NCBI GenBank assembly: GCA_946811185.2
Contig: OX328103.1
Span: forward strand, 1,488,001-1,552,000
Length of the DNA: 64,000 nt
From: Hippopus hippopus
Lineage: Eukaryota; Mollusca; Bivalvia; Cardiida; Cardiidae
Direction: 5' to 3'
Shown here: one piece after another, positions 44,166 to 55,748 of the stretch
Numbering within the stretch: position 1 is the first letter of the stretch
How the letters are laid out: the number at the start of each line of letters is the position of its first letter
The notes under the pieces: model-generated
The model's input: the letters and a program-made list of their open reading frames with translations, nothing else
What the model was told of the DNA's origin: nothing
Databases searched by the model: none
Position numbers and translations under genes: made by a program

Positions 44166-44393
44166 TAACCCTCTACCGCACAATGCTGACTTTTAATGAC
44201 CCTGGGAAAAAAGCCTTTGGAAAACATTGTGGGAAAAGGAGAAAATGCTGGTAACCATCATTTTCTCCTTTCCCCACGATGTTTTTTACCCTAACAAAGG
44301 CAAATTGCAGCATTTGAGCCACACTGAAATTGTCGTCTGCTACTGCTTTCAATTTGGACAAGTCCAAAATGTTGTTGTTTGGTAAACGGTTCG
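44166..44393 (-). repeat. T element
   Basis: TTAA left, TTCG right. A T copy lacking its right terminus follows directly (44396-44592). Confidence 0.8.
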
Positions 44394-44594
44394 CAAAACT
44401 GGCGAAAAAAACCTTTAGAAAAGTTTGTGGGAAAAGGAGGGAATGCTGGTATCCAGCATTTTCTCTTTTTTAAACAATACTTTCTATTCGAATTAGAACA
44501 AATTCCATCATTTCAGTCACAGCAAATTTTTCGTCTGCAAATGCTTTCAATTAAGACTAGTCTAAAATTTTGTCATCTGGTAAAGAATCAATTG

Positions 44595-44823
44595 TTAACT
44601 CTTTACCAAAAGACAAAAATGTAGACATGTCCAAATTGAAAGCATTAGCAGACGACAATATAAATATGACTCAAATAATGGAACTTGTCTTTAATTGGCT
44701 AGAAAACATTGTGGGAAAAGGAGAAAATGCTGGTAACCAGCATTTTCTCCTTTTCCCACAATGTTTTCAAAAGGCTTCCTTCCCAGGGTCGTTAAAAGTT
44801 GGTACTGTACGGTAAAAAGTTAA
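44595..44823 (+). repeat. T element, full length
   Basis: TTAA at both ends; perfect hairpin centred on GGTAACC; 229 bp. Confidence 0.9.
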
Positions 44824-44884
44824 ACTTGATTTCCTTTTCTGGAGTTACGTTAATCGATAACCATTCTTTCTCAATACTGATGAA

Positions 44885-45126
44885 CTCTTTATCAGAAAAC
44901 AAAATCAGAAAACAAAATTTTAGGCTTGTCCAAATTGAAAGATTTTGCAGTCAACAACTTAAATTTGGCTCAAATGATGAGATTTATCTCTGTGAGGATA
45001 GAGAACATTGTGGGAAAAGAAGAAAATGCTGGTTAACCAGCATTTTTTTCTTTTTCCCACAATGTTTTCTGAAACTTTTCTTTTACAGGGTCATTCAGAA
45101 ACAACTGGATTGTCAGTAAAGAGTTA
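44885..45126 (+). repeat. T element with short left-end duplication
   Basis: ATCAGAAAACAAA occurs twice at the left end; hairpin centred on GGTTAACC; TTAA at the right. Confidence 0.75.
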
Positions 45127-45272
45127 AAATAGTGAAATATGAAATCAACAAATATGATATTTTGTTGTCATTTTTTTTGCAATGAAATGAAATACTTGTA
45201 TCCAAACCAATAATCATTACTTTTTTGCTGTTTTTAATCTCAGGGGGGAAAAAAAGAGAGGAAAATACTTTT

Positions 45273-45750
45273 AACAAGAGGGCCATTGGCTCTACAGTGC
45301 TCACCTGAGTAAAGTCATCTACAGTTGATAAAACTGAAGAGATCCTGGTTTTAATGAAGTATAACATGCAAGTGTAAGTGACCTACTTTATGACTCAACA
45401 TGGCCCATTATCCAACTTGTCCAAGGTATTATCAAGACTAACATTCTGGCAAAGTTTCATGAGTATCAGGCTAAAAATGTTGCCTCTAGAGTGCACACAA
45501 GGTTTTTCTAAGATCTGGCCCAGTGACCTACTTTTTGACCCAATGTGACCCAATTTCGAACTGGACCGAGATTTTAACAAGACAAATATTCTCACCAAGT
45601 TTCAAGAGTATCTGACTGAAAATGTGGCCTCTAGACTGCACACAAGGTAAATGTTGACGACTGCGTGATGGACAACAGACAACACACTCTGGACACGGTA
45701 CAATCACAAAAGCTCACCTTGAGCACTTTGTGCTCAGGTGAACTAAAAAA
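45273..45750 (+). repeat. G-type pearl-like element
   Basis: 5' AACAAGAGGGCCATTGG, two degenerate core units with CAAGTTTCA(A/T)GAGTAT-like words, 3' hairpin GAGCACTTTGTGCTC followed by AGGTGAACTAAAAA. Confidence 0.75.
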
Positions 45751-45911
45751 CATTACAGCATAAAAACAGATGTTCAGCAGATAGCTTTGAAAATATTCTT
45801 GTAAAATATGATGGTTCAACAAAAAAGCAAGTCTTATAACACTGAGTTTTCATCAAAAACAAAAGTTTGGATTGGACCAATCTGAAAGCATCTGAAGATG
45901 ACAAATCTAGC

Positions 45912-46140
45912 TTAACCCTTTACCAAACAATCCTGGGTTTTAACGACCCCAAACAAAAAGCCTTTTGAAAACATTGTGGGAAAAGGAGAAAATGTTGGTT
46001 ACCAGCATTTTCTCCTTTTCCCACAATGTTTTCTATTCTATCAAAGACAAAACTCACCTTTTCAAAAGGAATTAATTTGTCGTCTGCAAATGCTTTCAAT
46101 TTGAACCAGTCTAAAATTTTGTTGTTTGGTAAAGAGTTAA
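45912..46140 (-). repeat. T element, full length
   Basis: TTAA at both ends; perfect hairpin centred on GGTTACC; 229 bp. Confidence 0.9.
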
Positions 46141-46314
46141 ATGGGCATTTCTATTATTTGACAGAGCAGAAATTATTGTTGGAGAAAATGTAATGTTTTC
46201 ATAAGCTCACTCTTACAGAGTCATTAAAACTGTTAATTGTGTGGTAAGGAGTGAACATTTTTTTTTTAACAAAAGATCAAATTTTTTCCCCACAATTCTT
46301 TCTACTATGTACAA

Positions 46315-46832
46315 CCCTATACAAAGCAATCCCAAGTTTTAACGATGATGAGGTAGACACCTATTTAAAACATTGTGGGAAAAGTATAAAATGCTGGTAA
46401 CCAGCATTTTCTACTTTTCCCAGTGTTTTCCACCCTGTCAAAGAACTTCAGTACATTTATATTACTTTTAGATTTGATGTATGCAGATACTTTTAATTTA
46501 TTGTTTGGAAAAGGGCTAGACGAATGAATTTTAGATTTGCTCCAAACTGAAAGCATTTGCAGAAGACCAATTAAATATGACTCAAAAACTCAACCTTGCC
46601 TCTGGAAGGGTAGAAAACATTGTGGGAAAAGAAGAAAATGCAGGTTATCTGCATTTTCTCCTTTTCCTGCAATGTTTTCCAACGCCTTTTTAGTTAAGAA
46701 TCGTTAAACTCAGGATTATATGCTAAAGAGTCAAAGCAAGTTCTAATATTTGAGCAGCATTTCCTTTGTCGTCTGCAAATGTATTTTTACATTTGGACAA
46801 GTCTAGATCTTGCTGTCTTTGTAAAGAGCTTT
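46315..46832. repeat. Run of three degraded T copies
   Basis: 46315-46520 (-), 46528-46732 (+) and a left-arm fragment 46734-46832. Hairpins of the first two are still recognisable. Confidence 0.6.
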
Positions 46833-46919
46833 AGAAAAAGTTATCTGGAGGTGGAAATATTACCAGTTGATATTCAAGAACTAAGGATAGGTTAACATTA
46901 CATTGGTTTGGATGCTGTT

Positions 46920-47042
46920 CTTAACTGTTTACCAAACGAAAAAATTTTAAACTAGTCCAGATTGAAAGCATTTGCAGACGACAAAATAAATCTGATTGAA
47001 AAATTGAAATTTGTTTTGAGAAGGGTAGAAAACATTGTTTAG
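46920..47042 (+). repeat. T element, left half
   Basis: TTAACTGTTTACCAAACGA to GAAAACATTGTTTAG; cut at the base of the hairpin. The 46830-46880 block recurs after it (GTTATCTGGAGGTGGAAAT / GTTGTCTGGAAGTGGAAAT). Confidence 0.65.
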
Positions 47043-47157
47043 AAAGAGTTGTCTGGAAGTGGAAATAGGATAGGTTAACATTACATTGGTTTTAAGGCTG
47101 TTCCTAAAAGAGGAACAAATTTGTGTGAGATAATCTGAATAGCAGCTGAACGAATTA

Positions 47158-47330
47158 ATAAGAGGGCTAATGGCCCTTAAGCGCTCACCTGAGTAAAGTC
47201 ATCCAGGATTGATAGAATTGAAGTTATAGACATCCTGGTTGTGATAATGTAAAACACATAACTGTTTTTAACTGTTTTCATGACAGATAAAGATTTTTCT
47301 TGACATGATCCATTTATCAAAGCTCACAAA
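47158..47330 (+). repeat. G-type element, 5' end only, beside the LDLa exon
   Basis: AAGAGGGCTAATGGCCCTT hairpin, then CGCTCACCTGAGTAAAGTC; truncated within 30 bp of the LDLa exon donor. Confidence 0.65.
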
Positions 47331-47358
47331 AGAATTTAATCTATGCACAACTTCCTAC

Positions 47359-47508
47359 CTGAGACGCCACACTTGGCCGGCCCTTCCGCTGCCTCGTCAC
47401 TATAGTCCCCGCAATGGTCCACCCTATCACATGTCAGTGTATTTTCTATACATTTAGTATTATCACATTGAAACGATGAACTGCCACACTTCTGGTCTAC
47501 TTCATGAC
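47359..47508 (-). CDS. LDL-receptor class A domain exon of a membrane receptor
   Basis: This 150-bp exon has an acceptor (CTGTACTTTCAG before 47508) and a donor (CTCAG|GTAGGA below 47359) and is symmetric phase 1-1, typical of LDLa modules. It encodes a complete six-cysteine LDLa domain with spacing C-6-C-4-C-6-C-5-C-13-C and the acidic CGDYSDE block that binds calcium in this family. The residue just before the fifth Cys, normally an Asp calcium ligand, is His (CDRVDHC), so calcium affinity may be altered. The domain is extracellular and usually mediates ligand binding. The exon ends in one base (G) that joins the AT opening the 28.2-kb exon to give an Asp codon in frame, so I place both in one gene. 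Upstream exons (signal peptide, further modules) were not found between here and the right edge. Confidence 0.8.
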
Positions 47509-47887
47509 CTGAAAGTACAGGGAAATTACAATCAGATACCGTGTTAGTGACCACTTGCAGTAAACAGTCACTTGTATTATGCCTCAGAGTGTCAGATAAA
47601 CTCAACAGATGTTTGCAGTCTAGAAATCAAACCCAAATAATCATAATTTCAAGGTTTCTCTGGTGTACATTGTTTCAGCAATGCTGACAGTGTAGATAAA
47701 AGATCAAACTGCACATTTTGTATGGGCACTATAGTACTACAGTTGCAGTTGCGGCTGGTGTAGATCAAGATCAGGCTGCCCATTTTATGAAGCCTGATCT
47801 TGATCTACATAGGTCACAGAGGCAACTATAATCCAATGACCTGGTGATTCAGGATAAGAAGATCTTTCAGGTTATTTTTGTCAAAGT

Positions 47888-48065
47888 CTTTTATCACACC
47901 ACAAAATTTCAGACTTGTCCAAATTCAAAGCATCTCCAGATAACAAATTCAACATGACTCAAACGATAATTGGAACTGACTTTTGAAAGACAGAAAACAC
48001 AGTGAGAAAAGAAGAAAATGCTGGTTACCAGCATTTTCTCCTTTTCTATCAATGTTTACAAAAAC
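47888..48065 (+). repeat. T element, right end missing
   Basis: TTTATCACACCACAAAA left, hairpin centred on GGTTACC; a P1 fragment (48066-48300) follows. Confidence 0.65.
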
Positions 48066-48300
48066 CTTTGGAGATCTGCATGAAGTGTCGTTTCGGATCA
48101 GCCTGCGCAGTCTGAGCAGGCTGATCTGAAACAACAATTTTGGGGTTTTTTTTGGCAATTTTCTGTTTTGGGCAAGTCTACTGTAGCACAAAATCTAATG
48201 TAGTAGTAAAGTGTCGTCTCGGATTAGCCTGCGCAGGCTGATCCAAGATGCCACTTTATGCAAATGTCCGAATGCCCCTTTTTGCGTGTTGCAAGCCATA
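48066..48300. repeat. P1 MITE, one terminus
   Basis: Dyads around CAGCCTGCGCAGTCTGAGC and AGCCTGCGCAGGCT; right terminus TGCCCCTTTTTGCGTGTTGC matches 3774-4030. Confidence 0.7.
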
Positions 48301-48304
48301 TAGA

Positions 48305-48640
48305 AACAAGATTACTGTAAATCATTCATAATGACTGATCCCCTTGTCTATTGAAAAACCAAGGCAAAAGTCATTCTACAGTGATGAAAATAAATTCAAA
48401 GCCTCTTCCAATTCTCAACAGAAATTTTAAGACTTGTTAAATCATTCATAATGACTGGTCCCCTCTTCTTCCAACAAACCCAGGGAGAAATCATTATATT
48501 GTGATGCACATTAATTCCAAACCAACATGAGAAATGGCATTAAACCTTCATAATTCAGTCTCTTTGATCTGTTATCTTTCATGGACATAGAGTGAAATGA
48601 TTTGTTCAGCAAAAATCATGAAACCTTGACATGCAATTTG
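48305..48640. repeat. Local direct duplication, ~120-bp spacing
   Basis: AAATCATTCATAATGACTG occurs at about 48317 and 48439, each followed by similar CCC-rich and GTGATG words. The rest is unassigned. Confidence 0.5.
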
Positions 48641-49194
48641 ATTATTTGACCCTTTTTCAAACAATCCTTTCTTTTCAACACCTGGGAAAAAAAAACAGAA
48701 AATGCTGGTAATCACCATTTTCTTCAGATCTCACTGTTTTCTATCCTTTTAAAGACAGATACCATCCTTAGAGCTACATTTGTGAAATACCTCCAATATT
48801 GGTAAATCTTAAATTCTGTCATCTGGTAATAAGTTAATATGACTCTAAATGCAATTCATTTGAACCTATCACTCTAACAATTTGATAAACAAAATAAAAG
48901 AAAAATGCAAGTTAAATGGAATATGAGTAGTACAAAAAGTGTAAAAAAAAAAAGAGAAATTTCTTAATCATTTGTCATCACGTTTTTCTGATCAAACAAA
49001 TTCAGACTACTCCAAATAAGGGAAATGATAAGGTTGCATGTAACCCCAGGGTTTCTTTGATTGAGAATCCTTACAAAGTTAATTCTACTCCATATTGTAT
49101 CTTGGCCTATGATACCTAACCTTTATTGACACCACCCTTTACCCTTTATCAGACAACTAAATTTTGGACTTGTCCAGACTGAGGGCATTAACTC

Positions 49195-49300
49195 AGGGAA
49201 AGGACAATATCCCACTGGGACAATAGCCCGCTGGACAATATCCCACTGGACAATAGCCCACTGCAAAATTTGGAAGGGAGGACAATAGCCCACTGCTGAT
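49195..49300. repeat. Short imperfect tandem repeat, ~16-bp unit
   Basis: Five or more copies of GGACAATA(T/G)CCCACTG. Confidence 0.8.
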
Positions 49301-49425
49301 GAAAAAGGGTTGAAAAATCTTTTTTTTTTATCATTTTTCCACTTTTTAAAATCCATCAAATGTCCTTCTATTTTCACCTTTGAGGAGATTTTCAGTATAT
49401 GACATTGGTATTATCTTATACCCCT

Positions 49426-51526
49426 TTAACTCACTACCAAAAATAATGACAACAAGAGCGGCAAATTGTCGCAAGATACACCCGTCCCACCGCCAGTTGT
49501 CGAGGGGGGATAATAATCGTAAAGGGCAGGTAGTGGAAAATAGTAGTGCAGCAGAAATCATGTAAGTGATTGAAATAGGCATGAATGTCTCCTCTAATGT
49601 TAAGGAAACATGCATGTAAAGTTTCAGGTTATTCCGACATGAAAAGACAAAGTTATATTGTAGAGAAGCATGAAAAGCTGTAAAACAAAAAATAATGAAT
49701 AGGGAATAATTCCAAAAGGGCATTAGGTAAGGTTATGGCTCCAGTGCATTGCACTTTTCGTAACTGCAACAAACATGCTTACCAAGTCTCAAGTCAATTT
49801 GACTTGAGGTGACAAAGTTCCGTTCCGGACAAGCAAGATATACTGTAAAAATGAAGAACAAAGTGGAATTACTCAAATCCGTGCTAGGTAGAGTTATTGT
49901 TCTTGCCCACTGTACTCCGTCATATTTCAACAAACATGCATACCAAGTTTGAAGTCGTTCCGACTTGAGATGACAAAGTTATATTCCGGACAAGCACTAA
50001 ATGCTGTAAAAATGATGATCAAAGGGAAATAACTCAAAGACAGCACGAGGTAGAGTTACAATTCTTACACACTGCACTTCCAAATATTGCAACAAATAAG
50101 CATACCATATTTCAAGTCATTCCTACTTAAGATGACAAAGTTATGCTCCGGACAAGCAAGAAATGCTATAAAAATGAAGATCTAAGGGGGGATAACTCAA
50201 AATTCGTGCTAGGAAGAGTTATGGTTCTTGTGCACTGCACTCCGTAATTTTTCAACAATCATGCATACCAAATTTGAAGATGTTCAGACTAGAGATGACA
50301 AAGTTATGCTCCGGACAAGCAGAAAATGGTGTAAAAATGACGGTCAAACAGAAATAACTCAAAGACAGCATGAGGTAGAGTTATGGTTCTTTCGCACTGC
50401 ACTCCATATTATTGCAACAAACACAAACGCCATATTTCAAGTCAATCGGACTGGAGATGACAAACTTAAGCTCCGGACAAAGAACTGGACAGTAAAAATG
50501 AAGATCAAAGTGGAATTACTCAAAATCTGCGCTAGGTAGAGTTATTGTTCTTGTGCCCTGTACTCCGTAATATTGCAACAAATATGTATACCAAGTTTGA
50601 AGTCGTTCCGACTTGAGATGACAAAGTTATATTCCGGACAAGCACTAAATGCTGTAAAAATGACCATCAAAGGGAAATAACTCAAAGACAGCACGAGGTA
50701 GAGTTACAGTTCTTGCAAACTGCACTTCCAAATATTGCAACAAATAAGCATACCATATTTCAAGTCATTCCTACTTAAGATGACAAAGTTATGCTCCGGA
50801 CATGCAAGAAATGCTATAAAAATGAAGATCTAAGTGGGAATAACTCAAAATTCGTACTAGGAAGAGTTATGGTTCTTGTGCACTGCACTCCGTAATTTTT
50901 CAACAATCATGCATACCAAATTTGACGATGTTCAGACTAGAGATGACAAAGTTATGCTCCGGACAAGCAGAAAATGGTGTAAAGATGAAGATCAAAGGGA
51001 AATAACTCAAAGACAGCACGAGGTAGAGTTATGGTTCTTTCGCACTGCACTCCGTATTATTGCAACAAACACAAATGCCAAGTTTCAAATCAATCGGACT
51101 GGAGATGACGAAGTTATGCTCCGGACAAGCAGAAAATGTTGTAAAAATGACGATCAAAGGGAAATAACTCAAAGACAGCACCAGGTAGAGTTATGGTTCT
51201 TTCGCACTGCACTCCATATTATTACAATAAACACAAGCAAAGTTTCAAGTCAATCGGACTGGAGATGATGACGTTATGCTCCGGACAAAGAACTGGACGC
51301 CATCCGCCCGACTGGATGCCCGCACGCCATGGGTGATCCCATAATACGTCCCGTCTTCGATGGGCATATAAAGATGTAGACTTGTCCAAACTGAAAGCAT
51401 TTGTAGATGATGATTTAAATGTGGCTAAAATAACAGAACTTGTCTCTGATAGGGTAGAAAACATTGTGGGAAAAGGCTTCTTTCTGAAGGTTGTTAAAAG
51501 TTGGGGATTGTGTGGTAAAGGGTTAA
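49426..51526 (+). repeat. T element split by the 162-bp-repeat element
   Basis: The left stub 49426-49450 (TTAACTCACTACCAAAAA) and the rest at 51372-51526 (GATGTAGACTTGTCCAAAC ... GTGTGGTAAAGGGTTAA) join to match an intact copy such as 44595-44823. The distal piece has also lost its hairpin. Confidence 0.75.
49450..51371 (+). repeat. Pearl-like element with 162-bp tandem core and 648-bp higher-order repeat
   Basis: 5' end AACAAGAGCGGCAAATTGTC. About eleven direct units of ~162 bp (GACAAAGTTATGCTCCGGAC in most) follow, then 3' end GTCCCGTCTTCGATGGG hairpin and CATATAAAG. Every fourth unit is most alike (49887/50535, 50049/50697, 50228/50876: all 648 bp apart). Because 162 is divisible by 3, long open frames arise at 50228-50539 and 50876-51268; I do not regard them as genes. 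Confidence 0.85.
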
Positions 51527-51574
51527 AGATACTGTACATCTTTACTAGTTTTCAGTTCATGGCATCTTTATTTT

Positions 51575-51910
51575 GAATGTAGGACATTTTTGGCCACAGA
51601 TGTTTGAAACTATATTCATTCTTGTAACTTCATGTTGAATGTTGCCCGTGACAAGTGCAAGGCTACACAGATTACAACCAACAGAAAATGCATTTCATTT
51701 TTTGGAGGCCATCAAAGAAATAACAGTTGTTGTTTCAAGTTTTAAAATGAAGACAAATCCCTTGAGTTTCTTTACCCTTTACACCATATTCATTGTTAAT
51801 CTATCTTTTTTAACATAGCTGTCTAAATTCTGAGCCATTCTACACACTAACAAATTTTAATAGAGTTTTTTTTCCTCTATGGCTGTAAGGATGTGTCTAT
51901 AAACTTTGCA
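51575..51910. repeat. H repeat
   Basis: Matches 28915-29250 (GGAGGCCATCAAAGAAAT, GACAAATCCCTTGAG, CACACTA(A/T)CAA). Confidence 0.65.
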
Positions 51911-52069
51911 GGCCCTTTCACAAGTTTTTCAGAAATCACAACAAAGATGCCTAATTTTCAGTTGTGTGCAAAGATGGCTTTAGAATTTTCTCTGCATTTT
52001 TTTGTTTTTCCCCAACTAAGGATAAACGGTCACGCTGTTATGATTTTTCCTAAAAAAATTTTCTGAAAA

Positions 52070-52184
52070 ATGTCCTTATCAGACAGTGTAGATCAAAGAT
52101 CAGACTGCATGTTTTGTGCAGTCTGATCTTGATCTGCATTGTCCACAGAAGGTCAGTGAGTCAGGCTTAGCAGCCTAAGGGTTA
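52070..52184. repeat. P2 MITE, dyad half
   Basis: AGATCAAAGATCAGACTGC and complement around TTTTGTGCAG, then the terminus GGCTTAGCAGCCTAAGG. Confidence 0.75.
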
Positions 52185-52570
52185 AAACTTGGTCCGACAA
52201 ATACATGAAATGTGTATAAACAGATAGTAGAGGGAGCCAAATTATTATAATTTTACAGAAATTTTGGCCAAAATATCTCATTAGGGAACCAAGAACAGTC
52301 ACTGCACAAATATCTGTAACACAGACTGCCCCTTGCATGCTTGGGGCGGAGACAAAAATAGTACCCATGGCAACAAATGAATACTGGTATGTTGCATTTC
52401 ACCAGAACTCAAAATAATGCGTATTGACAATTTGAGGGGCATCTTTATAGATTTTTATGCCAGGAATCAAATTTTTATGTAAAAAACACTGATAAATAGA
52501 TCTACCACTAAAATTTACTTTTCTTTCCCACTAACATGTACGAATCTGTAAAACCTTGTAAGTTTAACAT

Positions 52571-52796
52571 TTAACTCTTTACCAAACAATAACACTTAAG
52601 AACAACCCTGAGAAAAAAGGCTTTTGAAAACATTTAGGGAAAAGGAGAAAATGCTGGAAACCAGCATTTTCTCCCTTTCCCAAAATGTTTTCTACCCTTT
52701 CAATGACAAATTTTAAGGCTTAAGCCTTGTTTATGTTTTCTGCAAACACTTGCAACTTAGACAAGTCAAAAATGTTGTTGTTTGGTAAAGGGTTAA
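52571..52796 (-). repeat. T element, full length, with matched arm change
   Basis: TTAA at both ends; a base change next to CATT is shared by both hairpin arms (CATTTAGGG / CCCAAAATG). The TTAA at 52793 opens a further truncated copy (to ~52950). Confidence 0.88.
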
Positions 52797-53195
52797 CGCT
52801 TTACCTGATGACAAAATTTTAGCCTTGTCTGAATTTTCCAAATGAAAGCATTTACAGAAAACATATTAACTGTAATACACAACATGAAATTTGTCTTTTA
52901 TAGAGTAGAAAGCATCGTGGCTAAAGGAGAAAATGTTGGTTACCTGAGGAAGAAAAAGGCAGAAAGTTACAGAAGAATTATGTGTAATCTAAATGTTGTC
53001 CACAAAAAGGTAAAAGCCGACCTGTTTCAGAATATTACCAGACATTGAACTTATATTATAGTTCAATATAGTACAGGAAAATTGATTATTTTGACCATCA
53101 CAATTAAAAAAGTGAAAAAAATAATGCTGACAACTGAGTACTTTCAATGTCAAAAAAAAAATCCATCAACAAAACATTGCTCACTCCCTCGCCTA

Positions 53196-53428
53196 TCTCT
53201 TTACAAGATGACGAAATTTTAGACTGTACAGATGAAGGATTTTAAAGACAATGAATTGTGGCTAAATGATGGAATTTGACTTTAAAAGGGTAGAAAATTT
53301 TATGGAAAAAGGGCAAAACGCTGATCACCAGCATTAATAATTATTCTTCTCCTTTTCCCAAAGTGTTTTGAAAGGGCTTCCTTCTCAAGAGTCAGAGAAA
53401 CAAAGAATTGTTTGGTTAAAGTATAATA
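53196..53428 (+). repeat. T element with a small insertion at the hairpin tip
   Basis: The hairpin is interrupted by about 13 bp (AATAATTATTC) at 53336-53346. Confidence 0.65.
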
Positions 53429-53772
53429 GACAATACAATGACTTCTCCCTGGCTTATATGGGAAAACGGTAAAAGCAGCAGGTCATATTACAATCAATAA
53501 TCTATGAATTATTTGATCAATCAAACAGTGTAGTACATGAACTATCACCATCACTCACTTCCTTAATTCTTTACAGAACGATAAATTTTTAGACTTGTCC
53601 AAATGGTTTCGTTTAGGTATAGTAGACAATACAATGACTTCTCCCTGGCTTATGGAGGAAAATGGTGAAAGCAGCAGGTCATATTACAATCGATAATCTG
53701 TTGATTATTTTGATCCATCAAACAGTGTAGTACATGAACTATCACCGTCAATCACATCCTTAATTAGTGGAA
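53422..53772. repeat. ~150-bp direct duplication, 192-bp spacing
   Basis: GACAATACAATGACTTCTCC and AACAGTGTAGTACATGAAC occur in both halves (starts ~53431 and ~53623). The second copy interrupts a T left end (53567-53612). Confidence 0.8.
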
Positions 53773-53814
53773 GTGCTCCACCTTATCTGCTTATCATCTA
53801 AACTGCTTTTCTTT

Positions 53815-54207
53815 AACTCTTTCCCGAATGACAGTAATTTAGACGGGTCCAATTTAAAAGTACTTGCAGATGACAATATGTCACAAATGATGGGGTTAGT
53901 ATCAGATAGTCCAGTAAACATTGTGGGAGAAGGAGAAAATGCTGGTTATCACACTACTTTCAAAATGCTCCTTCTGCAGAGTAATTTAAACATACATCGC
54001 ACAATCTTGAGTTTTAACAACCCCTGAGAAAAAAGCCGTCTGAAAGCATTGAGAGAAAATGAGAAAATGCTGGTAACCAGAGAAAGCCATTTAGAAACAT
54101 TGTGGGAAAAGGAACAATTTCACCTTTTTCCCAACTTTTTCCCATGTTTTCTTCTCTATCAAAGAATTTTGGTCAATTTAGAATTTGTTGTCCACTAAGC
54201 AGGTTAA
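53815..54207. repeat. Two degraded T copies
   Basis: 53815-53998 (+) with left end CTCTTTCCCGAATGAC, then 53999-54207 (-) with an internal duplication of AGAAAGCC...GAAAACATTGTGGG-type sequence. Confidence 0.6.
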
Positions 54208-54421
54208 ACCCCTACCATAAAACAAAAATGTGGACTTGTCCAAATTGAAAGCACTTGCAGATGTGGCATAATTGATTCAGTATTTCTCTTCAATAGTGTG
54301 GAAAACATTGTAAGAAAAGGAGAAAATGCTGGTTACCAGCATTTTCTCCTTTTCCAACAATGTTTTTAAAGGCTTCTTCCTCAGGGTTGTTAAAAGTCGG
54401 GATTGTGTGGTACAGTGTTAA
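54204..54421 (+). repeat. T element, full length
   Basis: TTAA at both ends (first shared with the preceding copy); hairpin centred on GGTTACC; 218 bp. Confidence 0.85.
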
Positions 54422-54718
54422 TGGATAATAAAGTGCCCCCCCCCTTTCCTGCCTCACTTTAGCTTCCAGATAATCTTCCAAGGTGGGGGCAATCATCTTC
54501 ACTGTGATCATTAAACAGGGTGTTTTTATTGCTAGAAAAGAGGCAGAATTTTGAAGTAATTTTAGATAGTGATCAAGTCTGAATCTCTTGAGTACAAAGC
54601 CAACCTCGATACTGCTTTTGTAGGCACTGTAGATCAAGATCAGACCATACAGAAGCTGGGGTCTGTTCCTGAATCTACACTCTCAGCTATTTAGAGGCAT
54701 TTAGGCCAAAAGTAACAA

Positions 54719-54937
54719 TTAAATCTTTACTACATGACAAAATTTTACAGTGATCCAAATTGAAACATTTGATGACGAATGTGGCAGAAATAATGGAATA
54801 TTTCTGTGAAGGGTTAGAAATATTGTGAGTAGAGAAGAAAATGATGGTTATCGGCATATTCTCCTTTTCCCACAATGTTTTCAAAAGCCTTCTTCCTCAG
54901 GGTCATTAAAAGTCTGCATTGTGTGGTAAAGGGTTAA
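54719..54937 (+). repeat. T element, full length
   Basis: TTAA at both ends; hairpin with several mismatches; 219 bp. Confidence 0.85.
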
Positions 54938-55345
54938 TCCCTAGTTGAAGGGATTAGATGATAATTCAAATGTTTTTTTTAAATCATAGTTGTTATCCTT
55001 GAATATATGAAAAGCATTGTGGGAAAAAGAGAAAATGCTGGTTACCAACATTTTCTCCTTTTCCTACAATGCTTTCAAAAGGCATTTTCCTCAGAGTTAT
55101 CAATCTCGAAATCCTGTGGAAAAGGGATAAAATACTGGGTATTTGGGTTTTTGAGTACCCCAAAACTTTTGTTTTCTCCTTCTATTGCAATATTTTCTAC
55201 TCATTCAGAAACATCATCATCCCAACCTTATTCAATTTGCTGTCTGCAAATGCCTTCAAGTTGGACAAGTTTAAACTTTGTTTTCTGATAAGAATAAATC
55301 CTTTAGCAAACAGTCCCAAGTTTTAGAGGGCTGACTGTATTACTA

Positions 55346-55596
55346 ACTTTATGGTGTTTAACGCCATTTTCAACATTATTTCAGTTATATCGCAGAAGCC
55401 ACAGTGCACCTATCCATGCTTTCCTGGAGTTCCTTTAACCAGTACTCCGCACAATATTCTTTACAAGGCACTGACTGCTTTCCCACATAACCATCGTCCA
55501 AACGATGGATAGTGTTGAGAGAGGAATGAATCTTGTCACAATGGCTATCATCAATCCTTGGAAAGAAATTGGCCGAGCCAGGAATCGAACCAGCAA
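55346..55596 (-). repeat. tRNA-derived SINE, type B, inside a T element
   Basis: Left T stub AATCCTTTAGCAAACAGTCC at 55297-55325 and T sequence again from 55616. SINE tail GTTTAACGCCATTTTC; head cut after the B box GGTTCGATTCC. Confidence 0.75.
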
Positions 55597-55748
55597 GAAT
55601 TAGGTTCTGAAACAAGAAGAATTTGTCACCAAATGACAGAATTTTAGACTTGTCCAAATGAAAACCATTTCCTGCTTTCCCCACAACGTTTTCAAAATGC
55701 CATTTCCACAGAGTTGTTAAAACTTGAAGGGGTTATTTGGTAAGGGTT

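Noticed and set aside
49195..49300. CRISPR-like short repeats
   Set aside because: Direct 16-bp units without spacers in a eukaryotic intergenic context; a simple tandem repeat.
50228..51268. Two long open frames with similar proteins (start MCTALRNFSTI)
   Set aside because: They run through 162-bp tandem units whose length is a multiple of three and are exactly 648 bp apart; no start context, splice sites or domain support a gene.
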